Program-made: the position numbers and the translations under genes
The notes under the pieces: generated by a model
The model's input: only the letters and a program-made list of their open reading frames with translations
Told to the model about the DNA's origin: nothing
Database searches by the model: none
Assembly: GCA_003415625.1 (NCBI GenBank)
Contig: PYIU01000003.1
Location: forward strand, 2,480,001 to 2,544,000
Length of the DNA stretch: 64,000 nucleotides
Origin: Aquanectria penicillioides
Taxonomy: Eukaryota > Ascomycota > Sordariomycetes > Hypocreales > Nectriaceae
Reading direction: 5' to 3'
Shown here: in pieces, positions 10,976 to 26,330 of the stretch
Numbering within the stretch: the first letter of the stretch is position 1
How the letters are laid out: each line of letters opens with the position of its first letter

Positions 10976-12832
10976 TCATGGTGTTGGCTCGATCAGGTCC
11001 TGGACAAACCCAAGATTTTGTCTTTTTTCGTCACAAACACGAGCCCACTCGAGCAGCAAGCGCCACACATAGAGACGCATGTCTTCCCTACGGAGGACTT
11101 GCTCAGCCCAATCTTTACCCCGTTCGGCAATATATCGAGCAGCATTGTCACCGCCAGCGTGGTGGTCAGTGAAGAACTCAAGAACAGAATACATGTCCTG
11201 AAATGTATTATCAATGGGTACAAAGTGCACCCATGGGGTTAGGCGGTCGTCGTGCCACTCAGCGTAGATAGTGGCCTTCAGGGGTGTGCTAGTAGAGCGT
11301 ATGAATCCGCGGAAACGAGCGCTAAATGAGTTGCCATCCGCGTCGGGGAGGAATTTGTACTTGTACTGGTCCTTCATTGGTACAGAACTGACTTCCTTGT
11401 AGTATGGGTCAAGGTATGGACACTCTTCGACTTGGCATTGTCGACTGATGAATCCAACATTGGCAAACTTTTTTAACCATTTTCCCAGCCCTTTCTTCGC
11501 GCGTCGTTCGCTCTCGTAAATCTCAGTGCTTGGGAGGTCAAAAGTGGCGGCCTTGACGCCCTTATTCTCCACGGCGTCGACAGCAGTGCCATTTAGCATC
11601 TGTACGAGCCGATGACGGTGCATTCGATGCCAGTTATAGTCTTTGACTTTGCCACCAGACGCTACACCACGCCAAACGATGCCGTTTTTCTTCCATCGCC
11701 ATGAGGGGCCATGGTTTTTTTCTCCGCCAGAATATACGTCGTCGGAAGTGAGGTACATAGCCCCGGGAATGAGAATTTCGTTGTTTTGAGGAAGTTTCGA
11801 GCCGCCAAACATAGGAATAAGCTCCTGTGTAGTAGACAGGCTTAGAGGTTTGACAAAGCTGCCATGCAGTTGTCGCAAATGCGGTTGCTCGCATGGATCC
11901 ATGGCAGCGGTCCAGTTTTTAATGTAGCCTTTGTATGCGTATTCAGGAGTCCAGTCCGAGGGGTAGTCGATTGGGACACTAAAGTCGGGAATCTGTTCAA
12001 CATCACGCGAAGGAGCGTTTGGGTCACAGGCCGTGACTGTCAGGTTCCAATAGTTCGCAGATTTGTCAAACCAAAAAGGATCATAGAGCTGGGGACTTTG
12101 TGCATCGATGGCACCCAAACCTGTAAAGCCAGTAACAACCTCGTGGACGGCAGGCATGCGCCTGTTGTGGCGCTCCTTTTCAACAAGCTTTGAGACATCC
12201 TCGAATGGAACAAGAATGCGTGGCTCATCCATGTAGTTGATGGGCATGTCAACATCGGGTAGCGACGAGGCAAACTCGCCGACGAGCTCAGTCCAGAGTT
12301 GCAGCCAGGGAACTCGATCTGTTGTATTGCCCATGCCAGTAGCCTGGCCATTGCGGACTTTGACAGCCCAGTGCCATGATGCGGCGCGCTTGGCGAGTGT
12401 GTGAGGATCGAGGGCCCAGTAAGGGGTCAAGTCTTTGTAGATGCGATCATAGAAGTCTTCGACGAGAACAGAATCGGAGGCGAGAGCGGCTTCGGTCCAC
12501 TGGTCGAAACCTGGGGGCGGGTGGCGGCCTCGGCGGGCGCGGTATCGGGCAGCGGCATCGTTGATGTTGAAGCTGCGCTTGGCAAGCAGGGCTTCGTGGC
12601 GGGCGCGGGCATCTACCATGAGCTTCTTTATGGGATGCTTAGGCCCGAAGGAGACGGGACCGTTCGCTTCTTCGGCTTCCCAGGTGGGTTCCCAGCCAGT
12701 TTCCCAGGTGTCACTGGATGTCCATATCATGTAATTCGTGATGGCGAAACTGAGAAAAAAGAGAGTGGTGAGGTAACGGAGGAGGAGGCGCGAGGGCCGG
12801 TGCCAAAACCAGTGCTTGACCCTCAGCCACAT
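10976..12832 (-). CDS. GT90/CAP10-like membrane glycosyltransferase
   Basis: A single uninterrupted exon of 618 residues. The N-terminus has a short basic cytosolic tail and one hydrophobic segment at about 18-37, so it is probably a type II Golgi membrane protein with a lumenal catalytic domain. The C-terminal third shows the CAP10/DUF821 signature of glycosyltransferase family 90: GIVWRGVASGGK, YKFLPDADGNSFSARF, IYAEWHDDRLTPWVHF and ARYIAERGKDWA. Characterised GT90 members include the Cryptococcus beta-1,2-xylosyltransferase Cxt1 and animal protein O-glucosyltransferases. Fungi carry many uncharacterised paralogues, so donor and acceptor cannot be assigned. The start was chosen because it immediately precedes the basic/hydrophobic anchor. 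Family confident, specificity unknown. Confidence 0.87.
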   Translation of the reverse strand: MWLRVKHWFWHRPSRLLLRYLTTLFFLSFAITNYMIWTSSDTWETGWEPTWEAEEANGPVSFGPKHPIKKLMVDARARHEALLAKRSFNINDAAARYRARRGRHPPPGFDQWTEAALASDSVLVEDFYDRIYKDLTPYWALDPHTLAKRAASWHWAVKVRNGQATGMGNTTDRVPWLQLWTELVGEFASSLPDVDMPINYMDEPRILVPFEDVSKLVEKERHNRRMPAVHEVVTGFTGLGAIDAQSPQLYDPFWFDKSANYWNLTVTACDPNAPSRDVEQIPDFSVPIDYPSDWTPEYAYKGYIKNWTAAMDPCEQPHLRQLHGSFVKPLSLSTTQELIPMFGGSKLPQNNEILIPGAMYLTSDDVYSGGEKNHGPSWRWKKNGIVWRGVASGGKVKDYNWHRMHRHRLVQMLNGTAVDAVENKGVKAATFDLPSTEIYESERRAKKGLGKWLKKFANVGFISRQCQVEECPYLDPYYKEVSSVPMKDQYKYKFLPDADGNSFSARFRGFIRSTSTPLKATIYAEWHDDRLTPWVHFVPIDNTFQDMYSVLEFFTDHHAGGDNAARYIAERGKDWAEQVLRREDMRLYVWRLLLEWARVCDEKRQNLGFVQDLIEPTP

Positions 12833-15800
12833 GGCGACCCGCGACTTGCGACGGCAGCTGGCGGCGGAGCGTGGGAGTCGGAGGAGAGGTTATGCGCGCC
12901 ACGGGGGAGTGGGCAGGAGTCGCATTGAAGAGGAGACCCGTGGGGGATGGCGGCGACGTCTTAGAAGGTGCAGCAGCAGAGCATTGTTGGTTCTTAGTAC
13001 TCGGCAAGCGTTGCAGGAGGAGGGTTCTGTCGGTGAATAGGGCGGCTGCGAACGGCGTCCCAGGGAGGTAAAACCCGGCGATGTCGGGAGGTGAGATCTG
13101 CCTGCGAGTGAGATGTGGGTGTGAGGTGTATGCGTGTGGTGAGAGGTCAGACGAAACAAGAAGAAAGGAAGGAAGTAGTTGGCTGTGGGTTGTGAATTCC
13201 TTTCGGGGAACGGAGAATGGAGAAGGAGCATGGGAGGCTAGCAAGGCACGGCATCGAGCGGAAGGAGAAGTGGAGCGTGGAGGAAGGCGCGGAGCCACCT
13301 TGAACAATAGCCATGCAATGGGGAGGAAGACACAGCTAACCACGCCCGTCCAGCGCTGTACCGAGAGACAAAACTCCACAGGCAAGCAAGCCAGGGCCGG
13401 GCGTCGAGACAAATCGAGCGAGCTGCGCGGCTGCGCTACTCTGCACACTACGTACTCTGCACACTACTCTGCGCTACCACTGCGACTGGAACCCACTAAA
13501 AATGGAGGTTGCCCGCGTGAGCCTTCCCATGATCAAGACCTAGGCACCCAGGTCGAGTGCTTTCCAATCCTTGTTCTGCTACTGTGCTGGAGCCTGTGGC
13601 CCTGTGGCCCGGTCGCCCTTCCGGCCCAAGCGCACCGCTGAGTCCACCCGAGGGGAATGAATTCCATCTTGACCAGCAAAGGCCGGATCTTACCGGGGGG
13701 CTATATAGGAGGGGGCAGGGCAAGAAGGATTGTTCATACAGAGAAGTATAGTGGTGAGTGTTGGTCCATTTACTGGTTTCCCTGCTGACTGCGCCGCACA
13801 CTGCTGGGCCATGCTATATGGGTCATGAAGGCCCTTTCCCATCAAACATGTGGACGGCCAGTTGGCAAGCCATTGCGCAGGAAGCCAAAAGATCACAAGT
13901 CGGCTTGGGGTTCTCATCCATTTTCAGGCTGCTCCTTACTCGCCGTGGACGGCGGCAATGGAAGAATAGGAGGCGAAGGCAAGACATTGAAATCTCAGGG
14001 CGTGTGTGGCGGCTGTGACGGCGGGGTGGCTTGGTGATTTTTTCCTCGAAGCTCAAGGCTCAAATTCTTGTTGGCCATTGGAATGCCTTTTGTCTCGCCA
14101 TGTACCACCCCTCTGTGCATGCATGACTAGGTTAGGTAGGTAGGTACCTAGGTAGGTAGGTAGGTAACTCCACTCCCTCTCCTTGTTCCACATGTCAAGC
14201 TTGTCCAAAGGCTTGATTTGTCTTTCCCCCAATATTTCCCAGTCCAAGGGCGAGATCTGCCTGTCTTGACTCGTAGCCTTGGCCATCGTTCCCTCCCATG
14301 ATACACCCTTGTTCGTTCATGGAAATGGCCGAGATGGAAGCTTGTTGGATCCCGCTACCTGTCTTCTGTCTGCAGTCATGCTGACGCTCCCCGCGATATC
14401 CAAATCCCTCGTCACAGTATTGCCCCCGGTTGTCCGAGCGTTAGTTGTCGATCATCGATCATCGACAAGATGGCCAAACGTTGAGCGGCCGTTTCCCTCC
14501 TCAGGCGGTTGGCGGTACTGGACTTTTAGGTGTCTACAGTACCTACTGTAGTTGAGGTGAGGGGCATGTAGGTGCGCTAACTAGCGAGAAAAAAACCAGT
14601 CATGGACCCATGCCAAGTTCATCACCTGCAATCCCACCAACTGACCACTGACCCTCTGCCCCCGGTTTTCCCACCTCCCAAATCGGTCGTGGCCGCCGGG
14701 AGTCCAGAGCCTGCCGTTCCGCCACCGTCTCTCGATTTGCCGTGGTCTTGAAGATGGTTCCATCCTGCAGCACAGCACGCAGGTTCTGTATCTTGCAAGT
14801 ATTCGTCCGGGGCTGCGGGCTGCGAGTTGCTCGGCAGAGGTCTCAAGGTGCATGTCCCGCTGAGATCACTGGCCAGTGCAATCCATCGGCTATTCCTTGA
14901 ATGACCACATACATACATACACGTACAGGCGTAGGTACGTCGCAGCCCTCGGCAGGATAAACATACATGTACATGACAAAAGCCCAATTTCAGCGCTACC
15001 GAGGCCAACCCTCTGATGCTTGGCAACAATCCCAGTGCAGAGGCATCCTATGACCAGGCAGGACCCTGTACTGCCCTGTTGGCAGCAGTGGAAGTGCTCC
15101 CCTGGCAGGCCCTAAACCGGTTCCCTACGATTTGACTATTAGAGCTTCCACCGCTCCGGAAACCGAGCCAGAAACACAATCGACAGATCCAGGAAAGGCC
15201 TCGGCGGGACCGCGGCAGCCGAGGAGGGAGGCCGTTATTGCGGCCCTCGAAAATCGACCGTGTGCCCTGTGGGCATCTGCTGGTGCAAGAAGGTCCATTT
15301 TTGTCGTTAGTTCATTAGTATCACGTTGTCCACTGGTACGTACTAAGGTGCTTGCGTACGTACGTGCTTTACGTGTATGTGGCCCTACGGCCCCAACCCA
15401 CGACTTCAAACACGTAAACCGGCCCAGGAAATTAAAACTGTGGGAGCGGCGGCCCGCGAGTGGGAAGTCCACCTCATGGGCTGGCTGGGTACATGTGCAG
15501 CAGCGGTGGGTGGTGGTCGAATGTAGGTACGCGCTATTACATACAACACCAGGCCCCGTGTGATCAAGCCATTTTCACCGTCAGCCCTGTCAGACCTCCA
15601 GCGGTTGGTCTTATACAACGGAAGAACAAAATAAAAGCGAACTGCCCCCCCCCCCTCCCCCCCTTTTGTCGGGTTGATCAGCGTCCAGTACATCCAAGTC
15701 GTGTGTTCGTTCCCTTGAGACTGGTTGTGCCTCACCCATACAAGTTTTTACAGCCCCCAGGAAGCCGTTGTGCTGACTTGGTCAACCGCGCCCTAGTCAT

Positions 15801-17567
15801 GGTCGCCCTAGAGGGGCGGTTCTGTCTCAAGATTGTCAATCAGAAACAGACAGCGCATCTCGAAAATCCCAAAGAAAGCTAGCGCATTTCTCTTGTGTCT
15901 CTGCCGCAGTCCCTCCCGCTCCTCTCTCTCCGTAGTAATTCAGTGCACAAGTGAATACTAGTACGTGGAGAAATGTTTCCAGAAACGGACATCCAAGTGC
16001 CAATACCTCGATGTGGGCTCCATATACTAAAAATGCCGCCTCCAACATGGTGGCTGTGTCTTTGACTGTGTCAACCCTCCAACCTGATGCCGCCACAGAC
16101 GCCTTCGTTCCAGTCCAGATCGTCGATGCCGTGCCGAGTCTTGGCCCTTTCTGCTTGAACCTCCGGATGATGCCCAAGGGCTCAGGCAAGTACCGGGGTG
16201 GGTTATTCGTATATCGACGCGTAACACCTCCGTTGAGCCTATCTTGAATGCCACCGTCTAGGATCTCTGGTCTTTGCATCTACCAATCCCATCATCTGTG
16301 CTTATCCTATGCTGCTAGGCTGCACAGTCAAGAGGTTGCAGCACGCTCATGCCTCCTCTCTTGCATTATTTCAACCTTGTCTGATGTCAGAGTGCACGTT
16401 TCGGCGGCTTCGTAATACTTCCCAGCCTGTGATAATGAACGCCGGCCAGAGTTTAGAGATTCAGAGGCTGCCCTGTCTCGGGCCACGATGCTTTGTCGTC
16501 ACCCACGTTGGTCGCTTGCAGCGCAGACGGCCACGCGGGATGGCGTTCAGACTCCCTCTGCCCCAGCATAAGCTTATGTGTATCCTTGAGGGCGGGTCCT
16601 GGGTGTTTCCAGATTCTGCGTCGATTTGAACTCCCCGTCTGAGCCGTTGGTAGACACAGCCGTTTTGCTGGCATGCCTGTTCACACAGGGCAAGACAGAC
16701 CCTGGTCTGAGCATGTGGACTTACGCATTGCCTGCGTCACTGGTCTCCACGGTCAATATGATCAATTCCCTGCATCGTCTCGTTTTTTGCACCATCCCGA
16801 TCTTCCACAACCTCCGGACGTAGCCGATGCCGACAGATCGATTTGATATGTCAATTGTAGTACTTACCTTGACCTACCCTGTACCTTACCTGGCATTGTA
16901 GAGGCATGCTCCCCTTGGTATCTAAAAGGGATGGCGATTTCTGTAAATGGTTGGCTCCCAATGGTCCATAACAATACGTGTATGTGGTTGAGTATTTTGG
17001 TGAGAAGGGAGCTCGTTGTTTAGCCACTTCGGAGTTGATGGGCTATATCGCGAAATCTACCATAATCATATTGGCCAAAGTGAAATAATCGACCAAGATC
17101 ACAGGGGCACTGACAAAGGGAGGCTTCGTATCACGTCTCGTTCTAGAATCACGCAAGACATTGAAATCCCCCCCTTAAAAAAACAAAAAAAAAAAAAACA
17201 AAAAAAAAACAGTGCAAGTGTTCAATATAAGGGCTTATAATTTCAAGAGAAACAAATAAATAGAGAAAACATATTTCGTGGTTGTTCTCCTGTCCTCAAC
17301 AGAGAGTTTGGCCTCCCTCACACTATTGGCCAAAACCAAAACATGCTCGGATATCCATTCGCCTCCGGCTAATCCCCGGTCAAAGCTTCTGACCGGCAGC
17401 CAATCAGAGGCGCGCCAATTCCCAGTCGCCGGTTAACCAGAGAGAGCATTCTCCAATCCTCACCCAAGTCGTCAATCTCCAGCTTGTCCCAACTTCCCAC
17501 GACCCTCTCCCCTCTTCTCCGCGTCGAGCCTCTCGCACTCCCACGCCCGTCAATTCGACTCCTCGAG
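12833..17567. other. 4.7-kb gene-poor divergent intergenic region
   Basis: This lies between the divergent GT90 (-) and complex I (+) genes. Many short ORFs overlap on both strands, but none shows a domain, a plausible splice pattern or protein-like composition that I recognise. It contains TAGG-type tandem repeats near 14.13 kb, a C-rich tract around 15646-15663 and an A-rich tract around 17176-17210. Promoters of both flanking genes must lie at its ends. An unrecognised non-coding RNA cannot be excluded. Confidence 0.45.
14128..14167. repeat. TAGG tetranucleotide tandem repeat with central palindrome
   Basis: Two blocks of TAGG units flank the palindrome TAGGTACCTA, so the array is close to symmetrical around its centre. 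It is a simple repeat in the gene-poor region. Confidence 0.85.
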
Positions 17568-18475
17568 ATGCTCCCCGTTGCACGTTCTGCGGCCTCAATG
17601 GCCCTCCGAGGTGCGTCCCGCTCGTCCAATTGCCTGCTCGACTTTACCCCGGACTGGCGGGTTTTTTTCTGCTCGCCAACGCCATTGTCGTCAGGTTTCC
17701 CTTTCCGAGCCCGCCTTGTTTTGCTGACATTCGATTCCTACCGCTACAGTCAAGCCCGCGACCGCCATTGTTCCCTTCCGAGCTGTCGCTGCTTTCTCAA
17801 CTGGCTCACGACGTGATGCGAGCGCCGTGACGGCCCATTCGGGTGCCTCCGGCCTGGCCAAGATCCGCAAAGAGGTTCCGCTCCCCAGCGAGGACCGCCC
17901 CAAGAGCGTCATTCAATATGCCCTGTATGTCCCGCATCAGCCATCACCACCACATTCAATCCAACACAATGCCTCGTGAATCAAGAGCCTCCCTGCTGAC
18001 CGATGTCGTTCTTCCCCGACGATAGCACATCCCTCGACGTTATCGCCAACTGGGCCCGTCAGTCCTCGCTATGGCCCATGACCTTTGGTCTCGCCTGCTG
18101 TGCTGTCGAAATGATGCACCTTTCCACCCCCCGATACGATCAGGATCGCCTCGGTATTATTTTCCGTGCCTCTCCCCGTCAGTCCGATGTCATGATCGTC
18201 GCCGGCACCCTCACCAACAAGATGGCCCCCGCCCTGCGCCAGGTCTACGATCAGATGCCCGACCCTCGATGGGTCATCTCCATGGGTAGCTGCGCCAACG
18301 GTGGCGGCTACTACCACTACAGCTATAGTGTCGTCCGCGGCTGTGACCGTATCGTCCCCGTCGACATCTACGTCCCCGGCTGCCCCCAACCAGCGAGGCC
18401 CTCATGTACGGCATCTTCCAGCTCCAGCGCAAGATGCGCAACACCAAGATCACTCGCATGTGGTACCGACGATAG
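17568..18475 (+). CDS. nuo-19.3: Complex I 19.3-kDa (PSST/NDUFS7) subunit, frameshifted
   Basis: Exons 17568-17610, 17750-17924 and 18026-18475. This is the NDUFS7/NuoB subunit that holds iron-sulfur cluster N2 next to the quinone site of mitochondrial NADH:ubiquinone oxidoreductase. The basic N-terminus is a mitochondrial presequence. The [17 protein letters not shown] and VPGCP motifs carry the cluster cysteines. The reading frame breaks in the C5 run at 18383-18387, immediately after VPGC. In the next frame the canonical ending [17 protein letters not shown] through MWYRR and a stop at 18473-18475 is intact. One extra C would give 222 residues with every phase closing. As written, the frame instead runs on to about 18635 with non-family sequence. 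A sequencing or assembly indel is more likely than a real null allele. Confidence 0.9.
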
Positions 18476-19682
18476 AGAGGTGGGCTGGACAAGCAAATTT
18501 GGGGCGAAGCCGACGGACGTCGCGAGAGGAGCCTGTCGGAGGAGGTTGTGGCAATGGATACTCGACAAATCACTCAGCAAGGAATGGATGGGATCGGATG
18601 GGATGGCAAACGACGCGGCCACAAAGGCGGCGTAGACGGCGCGCCAAAAGACGTTTTTCCTTTGTTCTCACAAGGTGTACATACTGGGGATCCCACCGGT
18701 AGAATGGTAGAAGGAATGCAATTCTGTACAACACCACAGACATCTGTCTCTCGCGATGCTACTTGTGTCTTTTGTGCCTTGGTCGTAATTTGAACGGTAT
18801 CTGGTTTTCATCAGTCCAGGCTTGGTCGTTTCCTCCCGGTTTGTCAATGCCTATAACACGAGCAATGTCGACAAACGCTGTTCTATCGCTCTACCGAAAT
18901 CAACGTCACGGGAGCACCCTTAGTTTCACTTTTGTCAATGGTAATGAAGAGAAGAGATGCATACTGAGAGGGCCTAACAAATACAATCTATCAAATCACG
19001 TCGTATCACATTATATCCAACACCAAGCCAGAGCCGAAGAAAACAGAGAGAAAGTATCCTTAGTGTGTATGTATGATGGAATGCAAAATCTTGTAAGAAT
19101 CACCGTCTTTTCCTCCCCCGGAGTTCATGAGCTCAATTGGCCTTGCCACGTCTGCCCGACATCGTACGTAACGTAAATACAGCCTTTCTTTTTTATTTTC
19201 CTTCTTGGGTTGTCAGAGCAGAATTACCGCAGCTCTCTAAGAGCTTCCAGCATGTACCCCTAACAAGCCGTATCAATAACCACCGAAAAAGAAAAGGTCA
19301 AGGCTCTGCCACGAAAGACATCAAAATCTACCGATGAGTGGAATCCATCCGTCTCTCCGGGGGTCGAACGTGGAGTTGCCGTCTCTCAAGGGGGAGAAAC
19401 GAGGCTCGGATTCTGTCCGTCGCTTCATTTTTATCGGCGAGGCTGAGCAGACCGAAGAAAGAAAACAGGTGTTGCATCGCATATTGAATGACAATCAATC
19501 CACCAGCGCCAAACGACCCAGGTCTGTCCACTCTTTCAACCAAAGCAATTAACCAAAACAGTTTCGTGTGTGTGAGCGAGGGGCGGATGAGAATGCGAGA
19601 AGTTGCTGTCTCGGGAGAATACACAGCTGTCAGGTGCGAGGTGGACCTCGTCATCCTCGCTAGAGTGGTACACCTTCGTCGT
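18476..19682. other. Convergent 3' intergenic region
   Basis: About 1.2 kb between the complex I gene (+) and the Rsp5 gene (-), both pointing inward. No gene-like ORF or structured element was recognised. Both 3' UTRs lie here. Confidence 0.5.
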
Positions 19683-22513
<2,831 letters not shown>

Positions 22514-25500
22514 GGTGTCTCGCCTCTTGCGCTGCGCTGCGAGTGACTAAAACACCACTATGGAGGAGGAGTTGTATCTGGTGGGACAGGCCACGCGCAG
22601 TCGGGGCCGGAGGTGGGAAAGGCGGCACCAGGGGAAGGCTGGAGCTATATGGACGAGTTCGAGAAAGAGTTCAGACGACGAAGGTGAGCGAACTTGACGA
22701 CGCCTCGGGGAGACGCTGAGGGAGGTTGAGGCTGTGCACGGGCGGCGCCCAAAAGACCAGAGACGGGCTCCCCGCTTCCAAAGCGAGAAGGCGATGGCCG
22801 GAACAGGAAGAGGCAAAAGCGCAAGGACGCACGCGACGACGAAGCGGCCGGGGGGAGCTGCGGCGGGATGTCGGAGGAGGGGGGGGGAGAGAAGCGGCAA
22901 CGGGGAATCACTGCTGCGGCTGAGAGTCAACGTAGGGCGGGAATGGAGAAGATAATGGGAAATGGATGATGGGCACGACGTGAGCGATGGAGGGCGATGG
23001 GGATGGATGGGATGTGGATGGGGACACCAGAGATGGGGGGGTGGGCGGTGCGTGCTGGAAGGACTACTGCGTCGGGGCTGGTACAGGCTCCTGTGCCTCC
23101 TACGGTACCTAAAATTTTGGGGGGGAGGGGGCTGCGGGTAGCGGGTAGCGGGTTGGTGTTTGGCGGGTAGCGAGAGGGGTTCTGGGTACCCCCGGGTGCT
23201 GGGTCGGCCCTGTGCTAGCCCTGAAGATGAGGTGCTAACCTGCAATCTTTCAGTGGTTAGGCGTCTTAGGCTACAGAGGGTGGGCTTCTGGGTCTTAATG
23301 TCGCTCCTGCACCTGCCTACCTACCTAGCTGAGAAGGTCGAGTCAGGAACGAGAGTCAGAGTGAGGTGAGCAGGTGGTTCTTTTCACCGTTCTACGACAA
23401 AGGTACCTGACCTCAAAGTGGGGAGTGCGAATGCGATAGCGGGAGCGGGAGGGGAAGGTTGCCAGCAGGGGTCAGGTCAGGTACCTGTTGTGTACTCGCT
23501 CTCTTCATTGACACGGCATGGATGGTGAGAGATGGAGGGATGGGCTGGGATGGATGGGTGGATTGAGGGTTGGATAGGTGGGTGGTGGATGAACGAGCTT
23601 CCACTTGCTGGCCTGCTTGCTTGCTTCCATGCTTGAAGGGTGTGCGGGGATTCATATCATTTATCAAGACCTTTGCAGGAGGCATTGTAGTGGCTAGGGA
23701 GGCACTGCAAGCAGCATGCAATGTGTAGGTACCTATCTCTTTTTTTTCTCTTTGATGTTGTCCTTTCTGCCCACTCATCCTTCTCGCACACCTCGATCCA
23801 TGGGATGTACCCCCAATCTTCTCAGCCCGCCATGGGTGGCTGGACTGGAGGACAGGATCGTTTGTCGCGCGTGTGCCCCAAGCTGGAATCATGGACAAAT
23901 GCAAAGGTACCTGCCTGGCCTCCAGAGGCTACGGCGTGCCCAATAGGCTATAGCCAACAGAGAGGCCCCAGGAAGAGTTTGGCAGCCTACACACAATGGC
24001 GAGGGGGGCAAGCCGGGTCGCCGGCACCAAGGGGCCAACAGCGCCCCAGTCGCTGTCAAATCAAGCAACTTCCAGCGCTTGGCTGCACGGGAGGACATGC
24101 TCTCGGCGCTTCCATAAAATCCTCTCTCGCTCCCGTTCCAGGTTTGCTTACCTCAGTCGGTCGGCGTGCTTAGTTAGCTTGGAGGAGGCTGGTTCTCTTG
24201 TTTGCCAGTCGCTGCCAGCGATCACGTCCATGCTCACAACACAACAGAGCCAGTGACTGTTGAGTGTGGCCTTTGGTTCCAGTGAGTCGAGCCTTAGCCT
24301 CGGGCGTAAGCTAACGATGCCAAGACCCCAAGGAACAAAGAGGCACAGTCTCGGATTCTGGACCATTCTCCTTGAGCTCTGGGCTCTGGCATCTAAGCCT
24401 TTGGACCCTGAAGGATGGTTGGTGACAAGCATCAGCGGGCATCTTTTGTGCCGACGTCACTGGTCAGTTTCGCCTGGTGGCCATGGTTTGGCCTTGCTAA
24501 GCCGTGGCCGGCATTGACCTGACCGATCTTGAAACCTTATTGATACACGAATTTCGTCCTGCTACAGACGAAAATACCATAACAACCCACAGGGCATTCA
24601 TTGTGCTTTGGACATGATTCGCAAGTACCTGCGCCGACCCGGGCGAGCTCGTTTCCTTTGCCTTGCCTTCAAGGTGCATGTACCTGCCTCCCGGCGGCGA
24701 TTATGAGGTACCCCACCAGAATCGCTCCCATGCTTCTGGGACTGGAGCTGGTGCTGGCCGGCGCTGGCCGAGCCACTTTCGAGGACGTCAACCTTTGTGC
24801 AATGGTACGTAGGTGTGCGCCACAGTTGGCGAACCCATCTGCGAGGGCGGACGCCAAGATCAGGTAGTTTTACCGGGGCTTGCTGCAGCGGTCACCATCG
24901 ACGAATCTCTGCTAGGCACCCCTTGAACGTTCGACCGTTTTCGACGTAAGCAATCTGGCCAGCCCACAACCACCCACCGCCGTCCATGTCTATGGAATCC
25001 ATGTCGCCATCCAGACGGCAAACGCACCCACTTTTCCCATGCTTCCATTGCGCATCTGTCATGTTGACTACAGGTGGATGTACGAAAATAGCCAACCCTT
25101 TGCGACGACAGGGACAGCCGTGCCGAGTACGCGGGTCCTAGTCTCTCGCCAGGGCGTCAGGTCTCGGTTTGCGGATGGCAGCTCTGTGCATCCTGGCCGA
25201 TTTAGCCGCGTGGTCATGTATAATGACATCTTTTGACATCATCGCCCGCCCGCTCGACAACTGTCTACTGCCCGGGCAGGTTCGTGGGCTTGTGGCCGAA
25301 ACGGTTGGTTGTTAGGTTCCTGTTGACTCTTAGACAGATGTCCTGCTGCCAGACGTCGGCCTTCATCTAGCACTTTGATCATCAACTGGATGTGTGTATG
25401 TCCCTGGCAAGCTTCCAGCGCCTGCTCATAGCCACTTAGATACAAGATCCCAAGGGGACTTCCCGATTGGTAAGCCACTGCAGATCTAAGCGCAGAGTTG

Positions 25501-26330
25501 TATAGGAACAGAAGTATGCATGCTGCTGACATGGTGGCCAAAACAGGAGAGTACAGGGTAGCCATGTCTATACCTAGTCGCAGCACTGGTTGACACACCA
25601 TCGAACTGCCTCTGTCGGACTTCCTGAGTACCACCAACTTATGGGCTTATTACAACCCCCGTAATCATTAGAGCCGAATGCAGATACAGATCTGGGAATT
25701 CGTTTCTCATCCTGACGCGGAGCAGGCCCCTGACACTCCGTGTTCACTGCGCCCTCATGCGATCCTTTGCAACTACCGGAACTACCGGATGTGGAGGGGG
25801 GAGACAAACGGGCGGCCTCACACAGAGATTGCGTGGCGAAGGTGTCACCATCCCTTCCACAGACGACATTGGCTCATGCCTACCCAACCACTGGGTCCGT
25901 ACCGGGCCAAGCGAGGCTCGGAGGTTGCTATTACGGAAAGTGCATGCTACTGGTGATGTGTATCTCGCCATTCAAATATTTTTTTCGGTTGCGGTTCGAA
26001 TAAAAACAATCCGGTCCTAAACTCCTTGTCCAGTCCCTGAGACGCGTTGAGCTGTTTTGTCCACCCCCCCTCCCAGTATGATATCATACATCGCAATTCT
26101 TCCTCAAGGCTGTCTTTCCATCTTATTGCAACCCCAAAATCCACGAAATGTCAAAATAAGCCTCTGCGAAGCTCTGCGAGGGAACATCCATAATTGGTTG
26201 TTCTTAATTACCAGTTTCGCCCTTCATCAAGCCCAGCATAATCATCCACCTCAATCTTGAATGCATCAGGTTGCTGGCCCGAGACGTGTGAATCTCGATG
26301 CCCCATCCTGGGCAACACACCTCCCTGCTC
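22514..26330. other. 3.8-kb gene-poor region upstream of rsp5
   Basis: This runs from the rsp5 start codon to the 3' end of pab2 (both minus strand). The stretch next to rsp5 (about 22.5-23.1 kb) is G-rich on the plus strand and pyrimidine-rich in the rsp5 direction, as expected for its promoter and leader. I find no convincing gene. The region is unusually rich in the palindrome GGTACC, with copies near 23104, 23185, 23402, 23480, 23728, 23906 and 24708. Confidence 0.45.

Noticed and set aside
12711..13641. Long overlapping ORFs on both strands next to the GT90 gene
   Set aside because: They are shadows of GC-rich sequence, overlap the real GT90 start or each other, and show no domain.
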